Below, piece by piece: positions 43,473-53,456 of a stretch of 64,000 nt of DNA. The notes under the pieces were generated by a model. The model saw nothing but the letters and a program-made list of their open reading frames with translations, did no database searches and had not been told where the DNA came from. Source of the DNA: Mycolicibacterium vinylchloridicum (GTDB lineage Bacteria > Actinomycetota > Actinomycetes > Mycobacteriales > Mycobacteriaceae); the NCBI RefSeq assembly GCF_013404075.1, contig NZ_JACBJQ010000013.1, positions 84,497 through 148,496 on the forward strand. The letters run 5' to 3'. Numbering within the stretch: position 1 is the first letter of the stretch; every line of letters begins with the position of its first letter. A program made the translations under genes and the position numbers.

Positions 43473-44266
43473 AACACCGGCCAGCCGATCTCTGTTCGCC
43501 ACCTGGTCGAGTCGTCGGTGTCACGGGGCCCGACCACATAGGTCTCGTGGATCGGTCCGTCGACGGCAAGGGCATGCGTGACGACCCAGGCGCCGAGACG
43601 GCCATAGGTCACGTCGATGTCATCGTGCGGTCCGCAATGGACCGCGACGGCAAGGTCGGCCGCAGGGAGCTCGACGACCTCGATGCGGCCGGATGTTCGT
43701 GGGGTACGGACTGGCCGGAAGACCATCATCACCCCGGCTCCGTGCGCAAACAGCGCGTTCGCGTACTGCCCGCCGGGCGGTCCGGTGCGTTCCGCCGGAG
43801 GGAAGGCCTCGTCGAGTTCGGCCATCGCATCGTCGTACCAGCGCACCGAATCACCAAGGCGCGCTTGCTCGGTGATCGCGGCGACGGTTCGTGCGGGCAC
43901 CGAGCGCAGCTCGACCTGAACGTCGGCCGGGTCCGGGCGGAGCAGCCGGCGCAGCGACACGACGGCGGCCTGGGTCCGACTCAGCTCGGCCTCCAGCCGA
44001 CGCAGATGGCCCGCGATCACGTCGGCCCGTTGTTGCGGGTCGTCGGTGGCGAGGATCGACCGGACCTCGGCCAACGGCACATCGAGCTGACGGAGCTGGT
44101 GGATCACCTGCGCGGTGGGGATCTGCTCGGGCTCGTAGTACCGGTAGCCCGAAGTCGGGTCGACTGTCGCGGGCTCGAGCAGTCCGGCCTCGTGGTAGCG
44201 CCGCAGTGTCCGCACGCTCAGGTGCGTCACCGTGGCGAACTCGCCGATGGTCAGTTGGGAACGCAC
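43448..44266 (-). CDS. MerR family regulator with GyrI-like effector domain
   Basis: A 272-residue regulator. The N-terminal MerR HTH is LTIGEFATVTHLSVRTLRRY followed by PTSGYRYYEPEQ. A coiled-coil dimer helix occupies about residues 80-110 (LRRLEAELSRTQAAVVSLRR), and a C-terminal GyrI/BmrR-like ligand domain follows. It converges on the SnoaL/SDR pair whose promoter has the 19-base MerR spacer, making that pair its probable target. Confidence 0.87.
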   Translation of the reverse strand: MRSQLTIGEFATVTHLSVRTLRRYHEAGLLEPATVDPTSGYRYYEPEQIPTAQVIHQLRQLDVPLAEVRSILATDDPQQRADVIAGHLRRLEAELSRTQAAVVSLRRLLRPDPADVQVELRSVPARTVAAITEQARLGDSVRWYDDAMAELDEAFPPAERTGPPGGQYANALFAHGAGVMMVFRPVRTPRTSGRIEVVELPAADLAVAVHCGPHDDIDVTYGRLGAWVVTHALAVDGPIHETYVVGPRDTDDSTRWRTEIGWPVFQLAPAPG

Positions 44267-44411
44267 GACCTCTCCTCAACCTCCTCCCGGGGGCAACGAA
44301 CTTCCCCACGCAATCTAGCGCGCAGGGAAGCCCGCCCCGGCGGCGCCGCGTTAACCAGTCCGTGCGGCAGCCGGCGACCGCGACCACCCAGATAAGGAAA
44401 GTGATTGGCAG

Positions 44412-45929
44412 ATGCCCAGTTTCAGTGGATATGACTACGTGGTCGTCGGTGCGGGGTCGGCAGGCTGTGTGATCGCTGCCCGGTTGTCCGAGGACCCGGC
44501 CGTCAGGGTGCTGCTGCTCGAGTCGGGACCGGCGGACACCAAGCCCGAGATCTCCGCGCCGCCCGCGTGGCCGGCGCTGTGGGGCAGCGAGATCGACTAC
44601 TCCTACGACACCGTCCCGCAGCCGGGCACCGCCGGGTTCGCGCACAACTGGCCGCGTGGCCACACGCTCGGGGGAAGTAGCAGCATCAACGCGATGGTGT
44701 ACTTGCGCGGACACCCGAGCGATTTCGACAATTGGGCCAAATCAGGTTGCGTCGGCTGGGATTACGCGTCGGTGCTGCCCTACTTCCGGCGGATGGAGAC
44801 GGTCCGGGGCGGGGATCCGCGCTACCGGGGCGTTGACGGTCCGATGTGTCCGCAGCCGGCCGCCGCCGAAGTGGCCAATCCGCTGTCCCAGGTGTTCCTC
44901 GATGCCGCGGTTGCCGCCGGCTTCCCGTTGACCGCCGATTTCAACGGCGCTGACGCCGAGGGGGCCGGCTGGCATGATCTGTCGATCTCCGGTGGCAATC
45001 GGCAGAGCACCGCTGCGGCCTACCTGCACCCCGCGCGGGACAGAGCCAACCTGACTGTCATCACGGATTCTCGCGCACACAGATTGCGGTTTGTCGGAAA
45101 CCGCTGTGTCGGAGTTGATTTGGTATGGCACGGTCGCGAGGCGACCGCGTTCGCCGACGCCGAGGTGGTGGTCAGCGCCGGGGCGGTGGATTCTCCGCGG
45201 CTGCTGCTGCTGTCGGGGATCGGACCTGCGGCAGAACTGAAAGCCGCCGGGGTCGGCGTCTTCCACGACCTGCCCGGGGTGGGCCGTAACCTGCACGACC
45301 ATCCGCTGTGCGGCGTCGTCTACGAAGCAGCGCAGCCGATTCCGGCAGCACGGACGAATCACGCCGAGACATCGCTGCTGTGGCGCAGCGATAGTTCGCT
45401 GGCCGGACCGGACATGCAGTTGATGTTCATCCACGTGCCGTTTCACCCACCGCACTTGGCCGCACCGACGAACAGCTTTACGTTGGCCGTGGCAACGGTG
45501 CCGGACGCGCGCGGTTCGATTCGGCTTGCGGGGCCGGACCCTGCGACACCGCCGCTGATCGATCCGAACTATCTCGGTGCGGAGTCGGATGTGCGGCGGA
45601 TGGTCCACGGCGTCACGGTGGCTCGCGAGATCGCAGCCGGGGAGCCGTTCGCGTCGTGGCGAGCGCGCGAGGTGCTCCCCGGACCTGGTGCCACCGACGA
45701 GGAGGCGCTGCGGGCTTTCCTGGCTCGAGGCACCGGCACCTACTACCACCCGGTCGGTACGTGCGCGATGGGCACCGGCCCCGAGGCGGTGGTGGGGCCG
45801 GATCTGCGGGTGCACGGCCTGACCGGCGTGCGGGTCGCCGACGCGTCGATCATGCCCCGACTGGTCCCGGTGAACACCAATGCCGTGGCGATCATGATCG
45901 GCGAGAAGGCCGCCGATCTGATCCGCTGA
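44412..45929 (+). CDS. GMC family FAD-dependent oxidoreductase
   Basis: A 505-residue glucose-methanol-choline oxidoreductase. The FAD Rossmann motif VVVGAGSAGCVIAARL is at the N-terminus, the GMC signature GGSSSINAMVYLRGHP near residue 90, and the catalytic His region YYHPVGTCAMG with VADASIMPRLV at the C-terminus. It oxidises an alcohol; choline dehydrogenase and alkyl alcohol dehydrogenases are the nearest types, but the substrate is not evident. It precedes a LysR box and an MHS transporter. Confidence 0.87.
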   Translation: MPSFSGYDYVVVGAGSAGCVIAARLSEDPAVRVLLLESGPADTKPEISAPPAWPALWGSEIDYSYDTVPQPGTAGFAHNWPRGHTLGGSSSINAMVYLRGHPSDFDNWAKSGCVGWDYASVLPYFRRMETVRGGDPRYRGVDGPMCPQPAAAEVANPLSQVFLDAAVAAGFPLTADFNGADAEGAGWHDLSISGGNRQSTAAAYLHPARDRANLTVITDSRAHRLRFVGNRCVGVDLVWHGREATAFADAEVVVSAGAVDSPRLLLLSGIGPAAELKAAGVGVFHDLPGVGRNLHDHPLCGVVYEAAQPIPAARTNHAETSLLWRSDSSLAGPDMQLMFIHVPFHPPHLAAPTNSFTLAVATVPDARGSIRLAGPDPATPPLIDPNYLGAESDVRRMVHGVTVAREIAAGEPFASWRAREVLPGPGATDEEALRAFLARGTGTYYHPVGTCAMGTGPEAVVGPDLRVHGLTGVRVADASIMPRLVPVNTNAVAIMIGEKAADLIR

Positions 45930-45950
45930 CTGGCGGGTAAAGGCGGCAAT

Positions 45951-45968
45951 ATCTGCATAATCGCAGAT
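45951..45968. promoter_or_regulatory. LysR-type operator upstream of the MHS transporter
   Basis: ATCTGC-ATAATC-GCAGAT is a perfect six-base inverted repeat with a six-base spacer. It shares 15 of its 16 core bases with the site next to the LysR gene at 42139-42154. It lies 113 bases before the transporter start. Confidence 0.75.
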
Positions 45969-46081
45969 CGTTCCTGCGGGTTTCGGCATTGCATCGCCCG
46001 GCGAGGTGCGCGAATACTCAGGTCGGTGTGGCCGCCATCACATGGGGGCAGTCCTGGATACGGCGATCGGAGGAGGGCCGG

Positions 46082-47431
46082 ATGAGTGTGACCAACGCGG
46101 CGAGCGGACTGAAGAAGGTCGTCGCCGCCTCGATGGCCGGCACCGTCGTCGAGTGGTACGAGTTCTTTCTGTACGGCACGGCAGCGACCTTGGTCTTCAA
46201 CAAGATCTTCTTCGCCAAGGGCACCAGCGATCTCGATGCGATCCTGGCGGCGTTCATCACCTATGCGGTCGGCTTCGCCGCGCGCCCGCTCGGGGGGATC
46301 GTGTTCGGCCATTTCGGCGACAAGTACGGCCGCAAGAAGCTGCTGCAGTTCAGTTTGGTGTTGGTCGGCGCGTCGACGTTCTTGATGGGCTGCCTGCCGA
46401 CGTTCGGTCAGATCGGCTATTGGGCGCCGACGCTGCTGGTGATCCTGCGCTTCCTGCAGGGCTTCGCGGTGGGCGGGGAGTGGGGCGGTGCGGTGCTGCT
46501 GGTGGCCGAACACAGTCCCAATCGAGAGCGCGGATTCTGGGCCAGCTGGCCGCAGGCCGGGGTACCGGTGGGCAACATGCTCGCGACGGTGGTGCTGCTG
46601 ACGCTGACCGCGACGCTGTCGGAGACCGCGTTCTTGTCCTGGGGCTGGCGGGTCGGGTTCTGGCTGTCGGCGGTGGTGGTGCTGATCGGCTACTACATCC
46701 GCACCAAGGTCACCGATGCGCCGATCTTCGTGGAGGCCCAGCAGGAGGCCGAGCGGATGAAGGCCAGCTCGTACGGGGTCGTCGAGGTGCTCAAGCGTTA
46801 TCCCCGTGGAGTTTTCACCGCGATGGGCCTGCGCGTCGCCGAGAACATCATGTACTACCTGGTGGTGACGTTCTCGATCACCTATCTCAAGGTCGAGGTG
46901 CACGCCGATACCAGCGATATCCTCTGGTGGCTCTTGGTCGCGCACGCAGTGCATTTCGTGGTCATCCCGTACGCCGGACGGTTGTCGGACCGCTACGGCA
47001 GAAAGCCGGTGTACCTGGTCGGCGCGCTCGGCGCCGGGGTGTGGGGCTTCGTCGCCTTCCCGATGATGAACAGCGGCCAGTACCTGCTGATCATGGGTTC
47101 GATCATTCTGGGTCTGGTCATCCACGCGCTGATGTATGCCCCGCAGCCGGCGCTGATGGCCGAAATGTTCCCGACCAGGATGCGTTATTCCGGAGTGTCC
47201 CTTGGCTATCAGGTCACCGCGATCTTCGCCGGCTCGCTGGCCCCGATCATCGCGGTGAAGCTGTTGGCGGTGTACGGCTCCGCGGTCCCGATCGCCGTCT
47301 ACTTGGCCGCGGCCGCGGTGATCACCCTGGTCGCGCTGGCTTTCGCTCGTGAGACCAAGGGCATCGACCTGGCCGATATCGACACGGCAGACGCACAGCG
47401 GCACGGGCCGTCGGCAACGGCGGTCGCGTGA
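46082..47431 (+). CDS. MHS family MFS transporter
   Basis: A 449-residue, twelve-helix major facilitator of the metabolite:H+ symporter family. [18 protein letters not shown] in helix 1 and [14 protein letters not shown] between helices 2 and 3 are family signatures. Members import organic acids, betaines or aromatics. The ATG follows GGAGGAGGG. Its stop overlaps the next SDR by four bases. Probably regulated by the LysR protein at 41220 through the upstream operator. Confidence 0.88.
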   Translation: MSVTNAASGLKKVVAASMAGTVVEWYEFFLYGTAATLVFNKIFFAKGTSDLDAILAAFITYAVGFAARPLGGIVFGHFGDKYGRKKLLQFSLVLVGASTFLMGCLPTFGQIGYWAPTLLVILRFLQGFAVGGEWGGAVLLVAEHSPNRERGFWASWPQAGVPVGNMLATVVLLTLTATLSETAFLSWGWRVGFWLSAVVVLIGYYIRTKVTDAPIFVEAQQEAERMKASSYGVVEVLKRYPRGVFTAMGLRVAENIMYYLVVTFSITYLKVEVHADTSDILWWLLVAHAVHFVVIPYAGRLSDRYGRKPVYLVGALGAGVWGFVAFPMMNSGQYLLIMGSIILGLVIHALMYAPQPALMAEMFPTRMRYSGVSLGYQVTAIFAGSLAPIIAVKLLAVYGSAVPIAVYLAAAAVITLVALAFARETKGIDLADIDTADAQRHGPSATAVA

Positions 47432-48174
47432 CGTCACTGGCTGGGCGCACTGCTCTGGTGACCGGGGCCGCCAGCGGCATCGGCGCGGCGTGTGCCCGTG
47501 AGTTGGCCGAGCGTGGGGCGCACGTGACCGTTGCCGACATCGACGGCGCCGGAGCCTGTGCGCTGGCCCGCGAGATCAGCGGAAAGTCCTGGGAGGTGGA
47601 CCTTCTCGACGTCGCGGCACTGGAGGAGCTACGAATCGAGTTCGACATCCTGGTCAACAATGCCGGACTGCAGGTGATCGATGCGATCGTGGACTTTCCG
47701 CCGGCGAAGTTCCGGATGTTGCTCGCGTTGATGGTGGAGGCCCCGTTCCTGCTCATTCGGGCGGCGTTACCGGCGATGTACGAGCGAGGGTTCGGCCGGA
47801 TCGTGAACATCTCCTCGGTGCACGGAATCCGTGCCTCGGAGTACAAGGTCGCCTATGTCACGGCCAAGCACGCGCTGGAAGGGCTGTCCAAGGTCACTGC
47901 GCTCGAAGGTGGTCCGCGTGGCGTCACCAGCAACTGTGTCAATCCCGGCTACGCGCGAACCCCTTTGGTGGCCAAGCAGATTGCCGACCAGGCGAGAACT
48001 CACGGTATCGACGAGCAGGAAGTGCTGGAGACCATTCTGCTCAGCGAGAGTGCGATCAAACGGCTGGTCGAGCCGGAGGAGGTCGCCGACCTGGTCGGCT
48101 GGCTGGCATCGCCCGCCGCGGCGATGGTGACGGGCGCCTCCTACACGATGGACGGTGGCTGGAGCGCCCGCTAG
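47428..48174 (+). CDS. SDR, 3-hydroxybutyrate dehydrogenase-like
   Basis: A 248-residue SDR with [20 protein letters not shown], the catalytic Ser in [10 protein letters not shown] and [10 protein letters not shown]. The HGIRAS ... [10 protein letters not shown] and [13 protein letters not shown] segments are typical of D-3-hydroxybutyrate dehydrogenases. Coupled to the transporter by a GTGA overlap. Together with the GMC enzyme it suggests uptake and oxidation of a small hydroxylated compound. Confidence 0.8.
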   Translation: MTSLAGRTALVTGAASGIGAACARELAERGAHVTVADIDGAGACALAREISGKSWEVDLLDVAALEELRIEFDILVNNAGLQVIDAIVDFPPAKFRMLLALMVEAPFLLIRAALPAMYERGFGRIVNISSVHGIRASEYKVAYVTAKHALEGLSKVTALEGGPRGVTSNCVNPGYARTPLVAKQIADQARTHGIDEQEVLETILLSESAIKRLVEPEEVADLVGWLASPAAAMVTGASYTMDGGWSAR

Positions 48175-48177
48175 TGG

Positions 48178-49461
48178 TCAAGCGGCGTCGAAGGTGACCA
48201 GGTCGACACTGAGTTGACTTTCAGCAATGCTGATCCGTTTTCGGATCGGGGGTCCGGGTAACGGTGGGGCGATGGACCGATAGGTGGCGCCGGTCGGAGT
48301 GGTGAAGTTGGCCTGGTGCTTGCCGTCACACTCGGAAGTGCTTACGCGCCAGCCGCGGGCCTCTTTGGCGTAGTTGCACGCTTCGCACTCGCCGAGGCCG
48401 TTCAGCGCGCTGGTATGGCCGGATTCGCGGTGCGGTAGCGCGTGATCCCGATGGCGGATAGGGGCGTCGCAGTATGGCGTTCGGCAGGTTTGGTCCCGCA
48501 GTCCGATGAACGCGGCCAACCCTTTCGGGAAGATCCGCGAACGCGATTCCATCGCAACCAGCTGTCCGCTGTCGGGATGCCGATAGAGCCTTCGCAACGT
48601 GGTTCTGGTGTCTTCATCGACGGCGGCGTCGCCGACGATCTTGCATGCGAACCCGGCCGGCACCGGACCGTAGCCGTCCAACCATGCCGACTCATTGTCG
48701 TCACCGGCCAAGGTGGTATCGGCCATCACCAGGTTGAGCGACACCGGTACGGGCTGGTCTGCGGGCCTGCCGGTAATGCGCTCCACCACTGTGTCGGCCA
48801 TGACCTGACCTCGGGAACGTCCGTCAAAGGTGGTATCGGCTTCTCGTTTGACCGTGGCGTACACCGCGACTCCTTGCGCGACGGGCAACAACACCGTCAC
48901 GTAGGCCATAGTGTCCGGGGCAGGCCGGATCCACACGCACCGGTCGACGGCGGCCTTGGCGGTGCGTTCGACAACGGCTTGCGCGTCCAGGCGTACGGTG
49001 ATCTTCTTCGCCTCGGCCGCAACCCTCTTGTCACCCCAGCCTTCGAGTGCCGAAGTGTCGCTGCACAGTTCGGCATCCAGTTGCCGACGATGCTCGATCG
49101 AGAGACAGGCTGACTCTCGCACGACCAACGTCGCGCGCCACTCGTTGAGTGCACCGCATTCCAGTGCGGCGAGGGTGTGCGGCATCTCGCGTACGAGAGC
49201 AGTCGCCAACCCGAGGTGTTGGCCACCCCGCTTCGGCGCGACACGACGAGCGAGGGCCACCTCATTGGCCAGTCCGCGCCCGCGTTTCGGCTTCGGGACA
49301 CCTGCCGCCGCTTCTGCGGCATGGCGCTTGGTCGCCCAGGCTTCCGTTGCGCGGGCCTGCGCGGCGGCCGCGGCGGCCTTCAGCTGTTCGAGCTGCTCGA
49401 CGACCCCACGCAGCGTCGCCTCGTCGGCCTCAGCGTCGAATTCGAACAAACTTTCGAACAT
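48178..49461 (-). CDS. DUF222 / HNH endonuclease domain protein (13E12 type)
   Basis: A 427-residue protein of the 13E12 repeat family common in mycobacteria. The N-terminal DUF222 region is helical with an alanine-rich coiled coil. The C-terminal HNH nuclease has CRTPYCDAPIRHRDHALPH and CEACNYAKEARGW. These genes are multi-copy and often associated with mobile DNA, though the function is unproven. The ATG at 49461 begins MFESLFEFDAEADE; a GTG ten codons earlier is possible. Confidence 0.85.
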   Translation of the reverse strand: MFESLFEFDAEADEATLRGVVEQLEQLKAAAAAAQARATEAWATKRHAAEAAAGVPKPKRGRGLANEVALARRVAPKRGGQHLGLATALVREMPHTLAALECGALNEWRATLVVRESACLSIEHRRQLDAELCSDTSALEGWGDKRVAAEAKKITVRLDAQAVVERTAKAAVDRCVWIRPAPDTMAYVTVLLPVAQGVAVYATVKREADTTFDGRSRGQVMADTVVERITGRPADQPVPVSLNLVMADTTLAGDDNESAWLDGYGPVPAGFACKIVGDAAVDEDTRTTLRRLYRHPDSGQLVAMESRSRIFPKGLAAFIGLRDQTCRTPYCDAPIRHRDHALPHRESGHTSALNGLGECEACNYAKEARGWRVSTSECDGKHQANFTTPTGATYRSIAPPLPGPPIRKRISIAESQLSVDLVTFDAA

Positions 49462-49492
49462 GTGGTCGACAGTACACCGCTCCACTGACAAG

Positions 49493-50662
49493 TCAACGAA
49501 GCCAGGGTCCCAGCCTGCGCAGCGCCTCGTCGATATCAGTGGACGGACCCGCGAATGACAGCCGTACGAACGACCCGCCGCGTACCGGGTCGAAGTCTAT
49601 CCCCGGCGCGATCGCCAATCCGGTATCCGCCAGCAGCTTTTCGCAGAATGTCAGCGAGTCCGAGGTGAAGTCCGAGACGTCGGCGTAGACGTAGAATGCG
49701 CCATCGGTGGGCGCCAGCCGGGTGATGCCGATGTCACGCAGGCCGGCCAGCAGAGTTTCCCGGTTGGCCGCGTAGTGGTGCAGATGGCCTTGCGCCTCGG
49801 CGACGGCTTCGGGTGTGAACGCCGCCACTCCGGCGAATTGGGGCAGCACCGGCGGGCAGATGGTGAAATTCCCGGTCAGACAGTCCACCGCACGACGCAG
49901 TTCCTCGGGCACCAGCAGCCAACCCAGCCGCCAGCCCGTCATGGCGAAGTACTTCGAAAAGCTGTTCGCGACAACGGCATTGCGCGACGTCTGCCAGGCG
50001 CACGACGTCTCCGGCGCGCCGGGGTAGACCAGGCCGTGGTACACCTCGTCGCTGATCAGCCGGGCTCCGGTCTGATCGCACCACGATGCGAGGGCTGCCA
50101 GCTCGGCCGGCGGGATCACCGTGCCCGTCGGGTTGGCGGGACTGGCCACGATCACGCCCTGCACCGGCGCCTCCAGCTCGCTCAGCATCTGCACGGTCGG
50201 CTGGAACCGGGTTTCGGGGCCGCACGGGATCTCCACGACCTCGCAGCCCAGCGCCGACAGGATGTTGCGGTAGCAGGGATAGCCGGGACTGGCGATGGCC
50301 ACTCGGTCACCGACGTCGAAGCAGGCCAGGAACGCCAGCAGGAATCCGCCCGAGGATCCGGTGGTCACCACCACGTCGTCGGCGCTGACGTCCAGGCCGT
50401 AACGGCCGAAATAGGACTCCGCGATCGCCTCGCGCAGCTCTGGGATACCGAGCGCGACGGTGTAACCGAGCTGGTTGGCTTCCAGTGCGGCGGCCGCGGC
50501 CGCGCGGACCGGCTCGGGGGCACCGACACTGGGCTGGCCCGCCGATAGGTTCACCAGGTCGCCGTGGGTGCGTTGGCGCTCTGCGGCGGCCAGCCACACG
50601 TCCATCACATAGAACGGCGGGATCCCGGCTCGCAGCGCAACGCGGTTGTTCACTCCGGTCAC
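49493..50662 (-). CDS. aspB: PLP-dependent aminotransferase (AspB, Rv3565-like)
   Basis: A 389-residue fold I aminotransferase. PLP lysine is in NSFSKYFAMTGWRLGWL, with SPANPTGTVIP and the C-terminal arginine region GGSFVRLSFAGP. The position beside the KstR2 cluster matches M. tuberculosis Rv3565, named aspB. Substrate specificity is unproven. It lies one base after the patatin gene, so it is co-transcribed with it. Confidence 0.87.
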   Translation of the reverse strand: MTGVNNRVALRAGIPPFYVMDVWLAAAERQRTHGDLVNLSAGQPSVGAPEPVRAAAAAALEANQLGYTVALGIPELREAIAESYFGRYGLDVSADDVVVTTGSSGGFLLAFLACFDVGDRVAIASPGYPCYRNILSALGCEVVEIPCGPETRFQPTVQMLSELEAPVQGVIVASPANPTGTVIPPAELAALASWCDQTGARLISDEVYHGLVYPGAPETSCAWQTSRNAVVANSFSKYFAMTGWRLGWLLVPEELRRAVDCLTGNFTICPPVLPQFAGVAAFTPEAVAEAQGHLHHYAANRETLLAGLRDIGITRLAPTDGAFYVYADVSDFTSDSLTFCEKLLADTGLAIAPGIDFDPVRGGSFVRLSFAGPSTDIDEALRRLGPWLR

Positions 50663-50663
50663 G

Positions 50664-51545
50664 CTAGAACACCGCCTCCGGCGGGTGCAGACCGTACAGC
50701 CCGCGCCCGGTTATCTGGAGGTTGTCCAGAAACAGTCGCGAGGACGTGTAGGCGTCCTCGATCAACTCGGTCGTATGCGTGAAGTCGAGCGGCGAGATCA
50801 GTCTGGGCACGGGCCCGGGCAGATACACCACGGGTAGCTCCGCGGCAACGAGGGCGGCCTCCGCTACCGCCTGCGTGCGCGTGGTGACCAGCGCCGTGTA
50901 GAGCAGGATGTCGGCGATGGTGTCGGTAGACCCAGGCAGCTGGCCGGGGAAGAAGCAGTCGAGCACGATGAGCGAGCGTGCTCCCATGGCGACCGCCTGC
51001 CGCATGGGTACGTTGGCGACCACTCCGCCGTCGTAGAGGCGCAGGCCGTCGTGCTCCACCGGCGGGTAGATGCCGGGGATAGCGGCACTCGCCAACAGGG
51101 CGGGCAGCAGTAAACCCTCGCGGATCACGTGCGGTTGTCCGGTCGCGATGTTCATCGTGACGGCGGCGAACGGAAGCTCGAGGTCGGCAAATTCTGCTGT
51201 GGCCCCGAGGAATTCGGCGATCATCTCGGCCAGCCCGGTATTGGGAAACAAGTGTGTCTTGACTCGCTGCAGCATCAGCGCCTGGGCGATGAGGCCACCC
51301 GGGAACACCTTCTCCCGTGTCATGCGGGCCCATGCGTGGGAGAGCCGATTCGCGGCACCGTTCGGATCAGACGCCAGCACCGCCCCGTTGATCGATCCAA
51401 CCGAGGTACCTGTCACCAGGTCGGGCGCGACATCCCTCTCGCTGAGCGCCTGCAGCATACCGACCTGGATAGCGCCGAGGCTGCCGCCGCCGCCCAGGAC
51501 GTAGCCGATCGGTCGGGGAAGATCCTCGATGGAACCGGTCGGCAT
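50664..51545 (-). CDS. Patatin-like phospholipase
   Basis: A 293-residue patatin with the oxyanion loop GGGGSLGAIQVG, nucleophile GTSVGS (Gly-x-Ser-x-Gly) and the catalytic Asp in YDGGVVANVP. It is a lipid acyl hydrolase with no signal peptide. The ATG at 51545 gives the family N-terminus; a longer reading would enter fadE33. It lies ten bases downstream of fadE33, suggesting membership of the KstR2-controlled operon. Confidence 0.87.
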   Translation of the reverse strand: MPTGSIEDLPRPIGYVLGGGGSLGAIQVGMLQALSERDVAPDLVTGTSVGSINGAVLASDPNGAANRLSHAWARMTREKVFPGGLIAQALMLQRVKTHLFPNTGLAEMIAEFLGATAEFADLELPFAAVTMNIATGQPHVIREGLLLPALLASAAIPGIYPPVEHDGLRLYDGGVVANVPMRQAVAMGARSLIVLDCFFPGQLPGSTDTIADILLYTALVTTRTQAVAEAALVAAELPVVYLPGPVPRLISPLDFTHTTELIEDAYTSSRLFLDNLQITGRGLYGLHPPEAVF

Positions 51546-51555
51546 GGTGCCTAGG

Positions 51556-52503
51556 CTAGAGCACCTGGGATTCGAGCCGGCGGAGTTGATCGGACACCGA
51601 GCCCAGCAACTGGGCGCTGCCGTGGGCCCGCTTGAAGTACAGCTGGATGTCGTGCTCCCAGGTGATCGCGATGCCGCCGTGCATCTGGATCGCCTCGCCG
51701 GCCACCTTGGTGAACGCCTCCGTGGCGGCCAGCCGGGCCAGCGCCGCCGACACCGGCGTTGGCGCTGCGATCGCATCGCCGACGACGGCGCGCGCCGACT
51801 GCACCGCGACGTACAGGTCGGCCATCCGGTGCTTGAGGGCTTGGAAGCTGCCGATCGGTCGGCCGAACTGCACGCGTTCCTTGGTGTATTCGACAGTCAG
51901 CTCCAGGCACCGTGCCGCGGCGCCGATCTGCTCGGCGGCCAGCAGGATCGCCGCAGTGTCGGCCAGGCCGGGATCGGTGCCGATCACCACGGTGGAACCG
52001 GCGGACACGCGGGCCAGGCGACGGGTCGGGTCCATGGTCTGCAGGGCCTCGGCGGTGACCTCGCTCCAGCGGGCCAGCTTGCCGTCCTCGACGCCCACCA
52101 CCACATCAGCGACATCGCCGTTCACGACGTAGCCGGGATCGAACACCACCGCACCGATCGACTCACCCGCAGCGAGCTGCTCGAGTGCGTCGGTGTCAGG
52201 GTCGTCCGCGGCGAGCAGCGCCACCTCGGCCAGTGTCGTTCCCAGCAGCGGCGTCGGGACTAGCCCACGGCCCAGCTCCTCGAGAACCGCTGCAGCATCG
52301 GCCAATTCACCACCGGCACCGCCGAGCTCCTCGGGCACCACCAGAGCGGCGACGCCGACCTGCTCGCAGAGCATTGCCCACAGCGCTTCGTCGTACCCGC
52401 GTTCCGAGTCCATCGCTTCGCGCACCGCGGCCGGTGAGGCGTGCTTGTCGATCAGTGCGGCGACGGTGTCGCGCAGCATCTGCCGTTCGTCAAGGGATGT
52501 CAT
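51556..52503 (-). CDS. fadE33: Acyl-CoA dehydrogenase FadE33
   Basis: A 315-residue acyl-CoA dehydrogenase-like subunit, shorter than normal, as in the steroid-specific heteromeric enzymes. It shows RVQFGRPIGSFQALKHR and HGGIAITWEHDIQLYFKRA. In M. tuberculosis FadE33 (Rv3564) belongs to the KstR2 regulon for degradation of the C/D ring product HIP. Its ATG overlaps the fadE32 stop by four bases. Confidence 0.88.
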   Translation of the reverse strand: MTSLDERQMLRDTVAALIDKHASPAAVREAMDSERGYDEALWAMLCEQVGVAALVVPEELGGAGGELADAAAVLEELGRGLVPTPLLGTTLAEVALLAADDPDTDALEQLAAGESIGAVVFDPGYVVNGDVADVVVGVEDGKLARWSEVTAEALQTMDPTRRLARVSAGSTVVIGTDPGLADTAAILLAAEQIGAAARCLELTVEYTKERVQFGRPIGSFQALKHRMADLYVAVQSARAVVGDAIAAPTPVSAALARLAATEAFTKVAGEAIQMHGGIAITWEHDIQLYFKRAHGSAQLLGSVSDQLRRLESQVL

Positions 52504-53456
52504 GTCAACGCCTCCAGCACTCGACGGCGGTGGCTGGCCGGGTCGCCCCAGGCCGAGTGCAACGCCTGCACCCGCAACAGCCACAGCGACAGATCGTGTT
52601 CGGAGGTGAACCCGATGGCGCCGTGCGTCTGCAGCGACGACCGCGCCGCCAGCAGCGCGGCATCCGACGCGGCAGCCTTGGCGGCGCTGACATCCCGTGC
52701 GGTGTCGGGAGATCCGTCGGCCAGCGACAGCGCCGCGCCGTACACGAGGGGGCGAGCCAGCTCCACCGCGATGTGGACGTCGGCCAGCTTGTGCTTGATC
52801 GCCTGGTAGCTGCCGATGACCCGGCCGAATTGGCTGCGCTGCTTGGCGTATTCGACCGACATGTCCAGCATCGCCTGACCGGCACCGACGAGTTGCGCGG
52901 CGGTGGCCAGTGCACCGAACTCGTATGCGCGTGCCACGTCGGCTTCTCGGGCCTCGCCGGTGGCGGTGACGTCGAAGAGCTTTCGGCTGGCGTCGACGGA
53001 TTCATGTCCGTCGCCGACGTTCGCGTCACTGACCTTGCCGTCGTGCGCCAGCAGGGTCAGCCCGGCGAAGTCGGCGTTGACCGCGCGGGGCACCGCAGGC
53101 GGCAATGCGACCGTCGCGATCAATTCGCCGGCGGCCAGGCCGGCAGATCGATCGTCTTCCGCGAGCAGAATCGGCGCCACCGCAATGGATTCGGTGACCG
53201 GACCGGGAACATTCCAGCGGCCGAGCCGCTCCAAGGCGACCACCAGATCGACCGGGTGGGCTTCGATGCCGTCGTACCTCTCGGGCACGGCCAGGGCGGT
53301 GACGCCGAGATCGGTCAGCGCTGACCACACCTTGCGGGCGGGTGTCGTGTCACCCTCGGCCCAGGCGCGGACCGCGCCGGGCACGTCAGCGGCCCCGAGC
53401 GCGGCGTCGATGCTGGCGGCGAAGTCACGCTGCTGTTCGTCGAGTGCGAATTTCAC
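52500..53456 (-). CDS. fadE32: Acyl-CoA dehydrogenase FadE32
   Basis: A 318-residue acyl-CoA dehydrogenase-like protein (MKFALDEQQRDFAASIDAAL, RSQFGRVIGSYQAIKHK, HGAIGFTSEHDLSLWLLR). FadE31/32/33 act on the opened C/D ring intermediates and are thought to work as heteromers. It is tightly packed with overlaps on both sides. Confidence 0.88.
   Translation of the reverse strand: MKFALDEQQRDFAASIDAALGAADVPGAVRAWAEGDTTPARKVWSALTDLGVTALAVPERYDGIEAHPVDLVVALERLGRWNVPGPVTESIAVAPILLAEDDRSAGLAAGELIATVALPPAVPRAVNADFAGLTLLAHDGKVSDANVGDGHESVDASRKLFDVTATGEAREADVARAYEFGALATAAQLVGAGQAMLDMSVEYAKQRSQFGRVIGSYQAIKHKLADVHIAVELARPLVYGAALSLADGSPDTARDVSAAKAAASDAALLAARSSLQTHGAIGFTSEHDLSLWLLRVQALHSAWGDPASHRRRVLEALT

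Noticed and set aside
48178..49461. HNH protein as a homing endonuclease or active mobile element
   Set aside because: It belongs to the common mycobacterial 13E12/DUF222 family; no terminal repeats or interrupted target gene are visible.
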